A DNA stretch of 5,752 nt. Origin: Actinomycetota bacterium (GTDB lineage Bacteria > Actinomycetota > Thermoleophilia > Gaiellales > Gaiellaceae). Each line of letters opens with the position of its first letter. Position 1 is the stretch's first letter. The stretch spans positions 4,746 through 10,497 of the forward strand of contig VAXD01000098.1 of assembly GCA_005884155.1 (NCBI GenBank), in the 5' to 3' direction. The position numbers and the translations under genes were made by a program. Under the pieces are notes generated by a model. The model made no database searches and was not told the origin of the DNA. It was given only the letters and a program-made list of their open reading frames with translations. Shown here one piece after another: positions 1 to 5,490 of the stretch.

Positions 1-1285
1 CGCGCAGGCGGAACGGCGCCCGTGCGCGGTAGAGCAGTAGGGCGGTCACGCCTCCGGCGCAGTAAGCACCACTTGCGGCTGCCGCTGCGCCCGAGGCTCC
101 GAAGAAGGGAATCAGCGCGATGTCGAGCGCGAGCCCGACGAGGAAGCAGGCGATTGCGGCCACCGACGATCGGGTCGGCAGCGAGTACGCGAATAGCGCG
201 TTCGAGAACACGATCAGTGCCGTGAAACCGATCAGCCCCGGCAGCAGGAGCAGGAACGGCGTCACCGAGGCGCGGAAGGCGCTGCCGAAGACGAGCGGGA
301 TCAACGGCGGGCCAAGCACCGCGCTCAGGATCAAGGTGGCAAGGGTGACGTACGCGGCCGATCGGAACGCCTTCAGCGTCTGGGCGAGCCGCGGCACCGG
401 GGCGCTTTGCGCCGCGAGGGGCAAGAGCGCCGTCGCCACCGCGCCCGGGAAGTAGAGAAGGATCTCGGAGAGGTTCACGGCGACGACGTAGAAGCCGAGC
501 GCGGTCTCCGACGCGATGATCACCAGCAGGATTTGGTCGATGCGGAAGCCGAGCGAGTCGGCCAGCGTCCCGATCCAGGCCCGCACGCCGAACGAGATCG
601 ATTCCCGAAGCAGGCGCAGGTTCGGCCGGCCGAGGCCCTCGCGAGTAACGGCGAGGAAGATCAGCAGGATCGCCCGAAGTGCCTGCGTGGCCGCCCAAAT
701 GAAGGCGCCGAGCGCGATCGTCAGCCCAAAGAACGCCCACAGAATCACGGCCAGTAGCGGATAGACCCACGACGTGACCGCGGTGACGAGCGCATGCGCG
801 CGAAAGCGACTGCAGCCGAGCATGAAGCGGTAGCCGGCGTCGGCGAGGCAGGCGGCGATGATGCTGAACGCGAGGACCGCCAGCTCCGTCGCGCCCACGT
901 GTTCGGGCCGCAGCATCGGAACGAGCCAGAGCGCCCCGCAGACGAGCGCCGCGGCGCCGATGCCTGCCAACGCCGAGAACGAGAGGCTGTTTGCGAGAAG
1001 AGCGGGCCGCTCCTCCGGCCGCCGCGCCGCGAAGACCACCGTCGCCTCCGTCACGCCGAGCCGCGCGATCCAGGCGGTGATCAGCGCGGTCACTGTCAGG
1101 AATGCGACCGTCCCGCGCCCGGTCGGTCCAAGTGCGCGGGTGACCAGCAACATGCCCACGAACAGGCCCGAGTTCCCGATGACCTGGGCCCAGAAGAGGA
1201 GCGCCGGCCCTCTGCTCGAGGCGTGCTCCGCGCTCCGAGGTTCCGTGTGGCTGGGTTCTCGCGCGCTCACGCACTTGTCACTCAT
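1..1285 (-). CDS. Polysaccharide (Wzx/MATE-like) flippase, C-terminus cut off by the window edge
   Basis: The reverse strand is open from the ATG at 1285-1283 to the left edge, giving about 428 residues with no stop. After a short polar N-terminus of about 27 residues, the protein is a series of hydrophobic helices joined by short Arg-containing loops. Recognisable stretches are LLFWAQVIGNSGLF early, FGVRAWIGTLADSLGFRIDQ near residue 225-250, and FYVVAVNLSEILLYFPGAVA near 265-285. This pattern fits the oligosaccharide flippase / polysaccharide biosynthesis family (MOP superfamily), which moves lipid-linked sugar units across the inner membrane. The family usually has 12-14 helices and 420-500 residues, so only the last part is missing. 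The ATG overlaps the stop of the upstream glycosyltransferase gene by 8 bases (ATGAGTGA), which suggests translational coupling. The transported substrate cannot be told from sequence. Confidence 0.85.
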   Translation of the reverse strand, partial: MSDKCVSAREPSHTEPRSAEHASSRGPALLFWAQVIGNSGLFVGMLLVTRALGPTGRGTVAFLTVTALITAWIARLGVTEATVVFAARRPEERPALLANSLSFSALAGIGAAALVCGALWLVPMLRPEHVGATELAVLAFSIIAACLADAGYRFMLGCSRFRAHALVTAVTSWVYPLLAVILWAFFGLTIALGAFIWAATQALRAILLIFLAVTREGLGRPNLRLLRESISFGVRAWIGTLADSLGFRIDQILLVIIASETALGFYVVAVNLSEILLYFPGAVATALLPLAAQSAPVPRLAQTLKAFRSAAYVTLATLILSAVLGPPLIPLVFGSAFRASVTPFLLLLPGLIGFTALIVFSNALFAYSLPTRSSVAAIACFLVGLALDIALIPFFGASGAAAAASGAYCAGGVTALLLYRARAPFRLR

Positions 1286-2474
1286 CCGGCTCGCCGAAGG
1301 CCGCGATCTCGAGGAGCGAGCTCAGCCGTTCCGGGCCGCACGCGTGGCGGGCGCGCAGCTGATTCGCGTTCGCCGCGAAATCCTTCCGGTGGTGCGGGTA
1401 CGAGGACGCGAGCGCGAGGATTGCCGCAGCCGTAGCGTCGGGATCGGCTGCGTCGACGCAGAACCGCTGCAGGTACGCGGAGACGTAGTGGGCGGGCGCG
1501 TCCCCGACCCGAGTGGAGACGACGGGGATGCCGCGCGCGAGCGGCTCCAGGATGGCGATCTGAGTGGCGTCCCGCAGTGACGTCGACAGGCAGACGTGAC
1601 CCGCGTCCTGGGCTTCCTGGACCTCACCCCAGCTGCGCGGCCCGCAGAGAACGAGCCACGGCCTGTCGCGCGCGAGCTTCCAGAGCTCGTCCCAGAGGAC
1701 GCCGCTGCCGTAGACGTGGAGGGTCGCGTCCCGCCGGCGGCGCACGCGCTCGACGACCTCGACAGCGAGCAGCGGGTTCTTTTCCCGGTAGAGCCTGCCG
1801 ACCCAAACGATCCTGAGCGGCTCGTCCCGGCGGAGGTAACGATGTGTCGCGGGCGGCAAGTCCCGCAGCGGGTACGGGACGTGCGCGGCTTCGACGCCGT
1901 AGCGCCGGCGCGCGCCTCCGACCCCCGCGCGCGACAGCGAGACCGGCAGCGACAGTCGCAGCGTTAAACGGACGACGAGCCACTCGAATGCCGACCCGAG
2001 CAGGCGGTGGTAGACGAACGAGCTCGTTGTGAACGGCGCGCCGGAGCCGTGTAGGACGAAAATCGCCCTTCGCCCGCGCAGCCGGGCGACAAGGGCGGCG
2101 ATGTTGGGCAGGAGGTTGCGGCTGCCGTTCACGACGACGGCGTCCGCGCGGCCGATCTCCCGCCAAAGGGCACGCCAGCCGCCAACCGGCAGGGGCCATC
2201 CTCCCGGCGGCAGGAAGCGGCTCGGCATGGTGACATCGGCCGCGGCAGTCCCTTCGGGAGGCCGACAAGCGAGGACGCGCACCGCCCAACCGCGCGCGGC
2301 CAGGAGCTTCGAGGCGGTGTCGACGAATTGCTCGACGCCTCCAGCATGCGGGAGGACGAAGCTCGAGACGATGAGCACCCGCCCGGCCCGCGGCGCCGGG
2401 ACGAGGTCGAGATGCTTTCGTCGCGAAACCGCCTTTGCCGGCGCAGCTGCGGGTGTGGGCGCCGTGCGAGGCAT
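1278..2474 (-). CDS. GT4-type (group 1) glycosyltransferase
   Basis: This encodes 398 residues with the two-Rossmann GT-B layout. The N-terminal sugar-acceptor domain begins at about residue 31 (GRVLIVSSFVLPHAGGVEQF), with the usual Gly-Gly motif at 45-46. The C-terminal nucleotide-sugar domain begins at about 221 with RIVWVGRLYREKNP, followed by YGSG (255-258) and the donor-binding segment ILEPLARGIPVVSTRVGD (308-325). The protein should be cytosolic or membrane-associated and add a sugar to a lipid-linked glycan; donor and acceptor are unknown. The first acid of the family's E-x7-E motif is Asp302, and the second is Glu310. The frame stays open upstream to 2714, but that stretch lies inside the preceding gene. 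The ATG at 2474, two bases after that gene's TAG, is therefore the best start. A flippase gene follows with an 8-base overlap. Confidence 0.9.
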   Translation of the reverse strand: MPRTAPTPAAAPAKAVSRRKHLDLVPAPRAGRVLIVSSFVLPHAGGVEQFVDTASKLLAARGWAVRVLACRPPEGTAAADVTMPSRFLPPGGWPLPVGGWRALWREIGRADAVVVNGSRNLLPNIAALVARLRGRRAIFVLHGSGAPFTTSSFVYHRLLGSAFEWLVVRLTLRLSLPVSLSRAGVGGARRRYGVEAAHVPYPLRDLPPATHRYLRRDEPLRIVWVGRLYREKNPLLAVEVVERVRRRRDATLHVYGSGVLWDELWKLARDRPWLVLCGPRSWGEVQEAQDAGHVCLSTSLRDATQIAILEPLARGIPVVSTRVGDAPAHYVSAYLQRFCVDAADPDATAAAILALASSYPHHRKDFAANANQLRARHACGPERLSSLLEIAAFGEPDE

Positions 2475-2476
2475 CG

Positions 2477-3160
2477 CTAGAAGCGCACGACCCGTGCCAC
2501 GCCGTGCCTGCGGTCTCGCGTCGTCCAGAACCAGGCGACGAGGAAGACAAGGTAAGCGAGACCGAGCGCGATCCCGAGCCGCAGCAGCAGCCTTGCGTCG
2601 GCCACTTGCTCGTTTGAGTGAACCGCGCTTGATATCACCTTTGAGCCGTGGGCTTGGGTGACGTTCAGAACGATCTGCCGGTCGATCCGATTGGTCTTTG
2701 AATCCCCGTTCCATCGCACGAATGACAGCGACATGTCGCTCTGTCTAGCACCTCCTCGTTGCGATGATCTCTGATGCAATTGATACCGCGTATTTTGCGT
2801 CCGATACCACACCACAGTCGAGGGCGTATTTGGCAGGTGTCCGCCCACAAGGGAGCTGCCGAACTGCGTCAGGCGGCCCTGGGAATCCGAGCCTGCGGCG
2901 ACATCGGCGACACCGCCGCCGGACGGATCTGCGGCAGGGCCGGCTGCCCCGACCTTGGGCCCAGTATCAGTTGTTTTCGCTTGATACTGCGGTGATACCA
3001 GCGCTTCTGCGGCCGGAATTGCCACGGAGAGCGCGAGGCACGCGCTCGCAGCGGCGAGTGTGACCAGCCGAAGACGCCCCCGGCCTCCGAACCGGTCCGA
3101 CAGCTCGCCAAGGTCGAGTCGGTCGATGTGCGCCTCTCTCCCGTTCCTACCCACAGCCAC
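2477..3160 (-). CDS. Hypothetical protein with two membrane segments, first gene of the polysaccharide operon
   Basis: I do not recognise a family for these 227 residues. A basic N-terminus (1-31) leads into a hydrophobic segment at about 32-54. A polar region (55-190) follows, Gly/Ala-rich at first and then rich in Gln, Ser, Asn and Arg. A second membrane helix at about 191-212 (LLLRLGIALGLAYLVFLVAW) precedes a short basic tail. The predicted topology is both ends inside with about 135 residues outside. The same general layout occurs in polysaccharide co-polymerases (Wzz-like), but no coiled coil or family motif is seen, so that is only a suggestion. Codons in the middle (roughly 2690-2850) use more A/T third bases than the neighbours. 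The start is GTG 3160; a second GTG at 3154 fits the GAGG at 3163-3160 better, with 5 bases of spacing. The glycosyltransferase gene follows 2 bases after the stop. Confidence 0.7.
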   Translation of the reverse strand: MAVGRNGREAHIDRLDLGELSDRFGGRGRLRLVTLAAASACLALSVAIPAAEALVSPQYQAKTTDTGPKVGAAGPAADPSGGGVADVAAGSDSQGRLTQFGSSLVGGHLPNTPSTVVWYRTQNTRYQLHQRSSQRGGARQSDMSLSFVRWNGDSKTNRIDRQIVLNVTQAHGSKVISSAVHSNEQVADARLLLRLGIALGLAYLVFLVAWFWTTRDRRHGVARVVRF

Positions 3161-3195
3161 CTCGCTCGGTCCGTCTCAGCACTGATATGCGGTAA

Positions 3196-3221
3196 GTACC
3201 CCGGCACATCGCAAGCGAACC
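3196..3221 (-). promoter_or_regulatory. Candidate SigF/SigB-type promoter for the polysaccharide operon
   Basis: Read on the minus strand, GGTTC (3221-3217) is followed by exactly 15 bases and then GGGTAC (3201-3196). The established consensus for actinobacterial SigF and the related SigB group is close to GGTTT-N15-17-GGGTA. Transcription would start near 3188 and give a leader of about 28 bases before GTG 3160. The divergent gene at 3343 encodes a sigma factor of this family, which strengthens the call. There is no experimental support. Confidence 0.55.
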
Positions 3222-3254
3222 ATTTAGATCGACCGCGAGAGAAAGTCCAGAGAT

Positions 3255-3283
3255 TTGCAAAGAGAAAATACGAGCGCTATAGT
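3255..3283 (+). promoter_or_regulatory. Candidate housekeeping-type promoter for the sigma factor operon
   Basis: TTGCAA (3255-3260) is followed by 17 bases and TATAGT (3278-3283). These match 4 of 6 and 5 of 6 positions of the primary-sigma consensus (TTGACA/TATAAT) at ideal spacing, in a local stretch of only about 50 percent GC. Transcription would begin near 3290, leaving a leader of about 53 bases before ATG 3343. No SigF-type box faces this way, so direct self-activation of the sigma gene is not evident. Confidence 0.6.
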
Positions 3284-3330
3284 GCGGCGGAGTTAGAGAA
3301 CGCCAAATGTGACCGCCCACCTGGGGAGAT

Positions 3331-3334
3331 GAGG
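3331..3334 (+). promoter_or_regulatory. Ribosome binding site of the sigma factor gene
   Basis: GAGG ends 8 bases before ATG 3343 and supports that start. A second purine run (GGGGAG, 3323-3328) lies 14 bases away, too far for normal use. Confidence 0.55.
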
Positions 3335-3342
3335 CGAGCGTA

Positions 3343-4212
3343 ATGGCTGCAATTGCGGCGGGGATCGATCGGCAACGGCCGGTACGGGCTCGAGTGGTCA
3401 GCCTGGAAGTAGGGGATCCGCAGCCCCGCCGCAGGTCGGCCGGCGCCAGCCGGGAGCACGTTCACAGCCTCATCCGCGAGTACCGGGAGGAAGGGAACCT
3501 GCGAGCGCGCGAACGCCTCATCCAGCAATACATGCCGCTCGTCAAGAGCCTGGCCCGGCGCCACAGCATGCGGGGCGAGCAGTACGAGGACCTTGTCCAG
3601 GTCGGCTGCATCGGCCTGATCAAAGCCGTCGACCGCTTCGACCCGCAAAGGCGCGTGGAGTTCGGTGCCTTCGCGATCCCGAACGTCGCGGGCGAGATCA
3701 AGCGTCATCTCCGCGACCGCGGCTCGCCGATCAGGGTTCCGCGGCGTCTACAAGAGCTGCGGCCCAGCCTGTGCGCGTGCTCCGCCGAGCTCTCGGCACG
3801 GCTCGAGCGGCCCGCGACGATCTCCGAGATCGCGGAGTCGTCCGGCGTGGCGGAACCGGAAGTCGCCGCCGCGCTCGACACAGAGCGGCTGCAGTCTCCG
3901 GTCTCCCTGTCGCAGCCGGCTCCTGACGAAGACCGCGATGCCTATGCCGATCTCGAGGTGCTCGACGGCGGGTACGAGCGGGGCGAGCAGCGCGCGCTGC
4001 TCGCAGCAGGCTTTCGGGTGCTCAACGAGCGCGAGCGGCGGCTACTGGCTCTGCAGTTCTTCGGGGAGCTGAGCCAGCCTCAGGTCGCCCGGGAGATCGG
4101 GATCTCGCAGATCCACGTCTCGCGGCTGACCCGGCGCGCGCTCGTGAAGCTCCGGGCCGAGATCGGCCCTGTCCAGGACGCAGGCCCGGCTGCCGCGTCG
4201 GGCGGGCTCTGA
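3343..4212 (+). CDS. RNA polymerase sigma factor, SigB/SigF/SigG family (group 3 sigma-70)
   Basis: This 289-residue protein would direct RNA polymerase to a special promoter set, typically stress, stationary-phase or developmental genes. Region 2 spans about 55-125: YMPLVKSLARRH, then DLVQVGCIGLIKAVDRFD (83-100, core binding), then the -10-reading segment FGAFAIPNVAGEIKRHLRD (107-125). Region 3 starts at PIRVPRRLQELR (129-140) and includes an ELSARLERPATISEIAE helix pair. Region 4 covers about 222-272, with the -35-reading helix-turn-helix LSQPQVAREIGISQIHVSRL (243-262). All regions look intact. The first 35 residues are an Arg-rich extension. Length is slightly above the usual 250-270. The start ATG has GAGG 8 bases upstream. 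Family members are normally held by an RsbW-type anti-sigma factor, but none is encoded in the window. A HicB-like membrane protein gene follows after 19 bases. Confidence 0.95.
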   Translation: MAAIAAGIDRQRPVRARVVSLEVGDPQPRRRSAGASREHVHSLIREYREEGNLRARERLIQQYMPLVKSLARRHSMRGEQYEDLVQVGCIGLIKAVDRFDPQRRVEFGAFAIPNVAGEIKRHLRDRGSPIRVPRRLQELRPSLCACSAELSARLERPATISEIAESSGVAEPEVAAALDTERLQSPVSLSQPAPDEDRDAYADLEVLDGGYERGEQRALLAAGFRVLNERERRLLALQFFGELSQPQVAREIGISQIHVSRLTRRALVKLRAEIGPVQDAGPAAASGGL

Positions 4213-4218
4213 GCGGCC

Positions 4219-4223
4219 GAGGT
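4219..4223 (+). promoter_or_regulatory. Ribosome binding site favouring the TTG start at 4232
   Basis: GAGGT lies 8 bases before TTG 4232, and no ATG is available nearby in that frame. This favours TTG over the in-frame GTG at 4259, which has no comparable purine run at proper distance. Confidence 0.45.
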
Positions 4224-4231
4224 GTGCTTTT

Positions 4232-4864
4232 TTGCTAGCGCCGTACAATCTGAAGCCCGTGAGATCGCGAGGCCGCCAGCGAACCACGGCGAGCGCCTAT
4301 CGAGCGACGCGTTCGCCTCCAGAGGAACCCACAGCCGATCCGCGCGACGTCCCCTATCCAGTAACCCTGGTCCGCGACGACACCGACGACGCCGTGTGGG
4401 TTGCGACGGTCGAAGCACTCCCTGGTTGCAGCGCGCGCGGATCGAGCCCAGACGAGGCGCTCGAGCGGGTTGCCGCGGCTGTGGCCGCCTGGGTCGAGAC
4501 TGCCGGGCGAGAGGGCAAGGAGGTTCCCGAGCCGAAGTCGGCCCAGTCGCACAGTGGCCGTCTCCTTCTCCGGATGCCCCAGACCCTTCACGCCGAGCTT
4601 GCCAGGGCAGCGGAGCGCGAGCGGGTCAGCCTGAACCAGTTCATCACCGGTGTCCTCTCCGGAGCGTTGGGGTGGCGCGCACCAAACCGGGACACCCCCG
4701 GGGCGACCCGGGTTGTGCCGGAGGAGGGGCTCGAGGCAGAGGCGCCGGCGTCACACGCGTCGAAGAGCCCGCGAGTCTCGAACGCCGTCTTGATCGCGAA
4801 CGGTGTCATCGTGGCAGTCGTGGCGATCATCGCGATTATCGTGCTCATCGCCACGTTGCGCTAG
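4232..4864 (+). CDS. HicB-like antitoxin-family protein with ribbon-helix-helix domain and C-terminal membrane anchor
   Basis: This 210-residue protein has three parts after a basic, probably disordered N-terminus (1-40). Residues 41-101 match the HicB-like fold: YPVTLVRDD, then VWVATVEALPGCSARGSSPDEAL, ending near EVPEP. Residues 109-148 match the HicB ribbon-helix-helix DNA-binding part (GRLLLRMPQTLHAELARAAE, then VSLNQFITGVLSGAL). After an acidic linker (149-181), a strongly hydrophobic helix of about 26 residues (183-208) ends the protein. HicB proteins normally neutralise the HicA mRNA-cleaving toxin and repress their own operon, but no HicA gene is present. A membrane anchor is not part of the standard family, so a role as a tethered regulator is possible but inferred. 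The gene follows the sigma factor by 19 bases. The start is TTG 4232 or GTG 4259. Confidence 0.85.
   Translation: MLAPYNLKPVRSRGRQRTTASAYRATRSPPEEPTADPRDVPYPVTLVRDDTDDAVWVATVEALPGCSARGSSPDEALERVAAAVAAWVETAGREGKEVPEPKSAQSHSGRLLLRMPQTLHAELARAAERERVSLNQFITGVLSGALGWRAPNRDTPGATRVVPEEGLEAEAPASHASKSPRVSNAVLIANGVIVAVVAIIAIIVLIATLR
4244..4249 (+). promoter_or_regulatory. Weak candidate -10 element just inside the HicB-like gene
   Basis: TACAAT matches 5 of 6 positions of a -10 box and sits 9 bases before the in-frame GTG at 4259, a spacing that would suit a leaderless transcript starting at that GTG. No convincing -35 box lies 16-18 bases upstream. It may be chance within codons for Tyr-Asn. Confidence 0.2.
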
Positions 4865-4882
4865 CATCACGTCACCGACTAG

Positions 4883-4890
4883 AGGGGGAG
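4883..4890 (+). promoter_or_regulatory. Ribosome binding site of the secreted-protein gene
   Basis: AGGGGGAG ends 9 bases before GTG 4900. It decides the start: the nearby in-frame ATG at 4918 is 27 bases away, and the frame is open far upstream with no other suitable site. Confidence 0.65.
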
Positions 4891-4899
4891 ACTCGAGTC

Positions 4900-5490
4900 G
4901 TGAGTGCGAAGGCTTCGATGCTCGGCAAGATGTTCGCAGCGGCGTGCACGCTTCTGGCGTTTGCAGCATCAGCGCAACGAGCCCACGCCGCGCCCAAGCC
5001 GGTGGCTCCGCCGCCCGCGCACCACAACACGCTGCATCCGGTTCCGTACCCCGGCGCCTCGACGACGACGTCTTCGTCGAGCACGAGCTCTTCGTCGACA
5101 CACGTTACTGCGGCGCGGCTCACGGTCGTATCGACCGCCGTCGACGGCGCGCTCCACCAGCCGGTTGCATCGCCCGCGCCGCAGCGACCCGCGTCGCGCA
5201 GCAAACGACCCGCGCCGCAGACCAAGACCCAGCCGCCGGCGCCGAATCGCGGGCGGCCGGTCGGGTTCCAGGACGCGGCGGGTTTGAATGAGCTGCGCTC
5301 GGCCGCAAGCTCGAGCAGCTCCGCCTTGCTGCTCGCGGCTGGCATTGCGCTCCTGCTGCTCGTGATCGGCGAGACAACGTTCCTGGGCCTCGCGAGCTCC
5401 CGCCTCGGCGTCGCCGGCGCCCGGGTCCCCGTGAGGCGACGTCCTCCGGAGGAGCCCTTCCCTATTCGCCGGATTCAGCTGCGACGCTGA
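4900..5490 (+). CDS. Secreted or membrane-anchored Pro/Ser-rich hypothetical protein
   Basis: This 196-residue protein is not a family I recognise. It opens with a Sec-type signal peptide: basic start (KASMLGK), hydrophobic core MFAAACTLLAFAASA, and a likely cleavage after AHA at residue 30. A Ser/Thr-rich linker (54-70) and a Pro/Gln/Arg-rich, low-complexity stretch (about 85-121) follow, typical of flexible wall-spanning regions. A second hydrophobic helix at about 141-165 precedes an Arg-rich tail (RRRPPEEP, RRIQLRR), so the mature protein would be anchored by its C-terminus with the tail inside. There is no LPxTG sorting motif. The start GTG 4900 is set by AGGGGGAG upstream. The gene lies 35 bases after the HicB-like gene and probably shares its transcript. 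Its last 29 bases overlap the convergent glycosyltransferase gene. Confidence 0.75.
   Translation: MSAKASMLGKMFAAACTLLAFAASAQRAHAAPKPVAPPPAHHNTLHPVPYPGASTTTSSSSTSSSSTHVTAARLTVVSTAVDGALHQPVASPAPQRPASRSKRPAPQTKTQPPAPNRGRPVGFQDAAGLNELRSAASSSSSALLLAAGIALLLLVIGETTFLGLASSRLGVAGARVPVRRRPPEEPFPIRRIQLRR
5071..5098 (+). repeat. Short direct repeat in the Ser/Thr linker
   Basis: TCTTCGTCGA occurs at 5071-5080 and again at 5089-5098, an 18-base period that adds six residues to the Ser/Thr run of the secreted protein. An 8-base inverted pair (CTCGACGA at 5058-5065, TCGTCGAG at 5074-5081) overlaps it. This looks like codon-repeat expansion of a linker rather than a regulatory site. Confidence 0.5.

Noticed and set aside
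858..1580. Long plus-strand open frame
   Set aside because: It is opposite the flippase and glycosyltransferase genes, with Arg/Ala/Pro-rich composition and no family motif; it is a shadow of the GC-rich coding strand.
2475..2714. N-terminal extension of the glycosyltransferase up to 2714 on the minus strand
   Set aside because: It lies wholly inside the upstream gene, is Arg/Ala-rich without domain character, and the family's N-terminal motif begins about 30 residues after the ATG at 2474.
3176..3185. TCAGCACTGA as an operator near the minus-strand transcription start
   Set aside because: The arms are only 4 bases and are not repeated elsewhere in the region.
3128..3343. Small plus-strand frame of 71 residues ending in TAATG at the sigma start
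   Set aside because: It runs through the promoter island, lacks a ribosome binding site and has no recognisable domain; the stop-start contact is probably chance. A shorter ATG at 3329 (five codons) and an ATG-TGA at 3307-3312 are also unsupported.
4184..4233. Hairpin plus T6 run as a terminator after the sigma gene
   Set aside because: A 7-bp stem (4184-4190 with 4197-4203) exists, but the T run at 4228-4233 is about 25 bases further on, not adjacent as in intrinsic terminators, and the next gene starts within it.
4222..4899. Upstream continuation of the secreted-protein frame from a GTG at 4222
   Set aside because: It overlaps the HicB-like gene, reads as Arg/Gly-rich shadow sequence, and would bury the clear signal peptide that starts at GTG 4900 behind a good ribosome binding site.
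4213..4899. A HicA toxin gene next to the HicB-like gene
   Set aside because: No separate frame of 60-90 residues with a HicA-like pattern was found before or after the HicB-like gene on either strand.
5047..5053. GGGTAC on the minus strand as another SigF-type promoter
   Set aside because: No matching GGTT-like -35 box lies 14-17 bases upstream, it is inside a gene, and no gene starts downstream of it on that strand.
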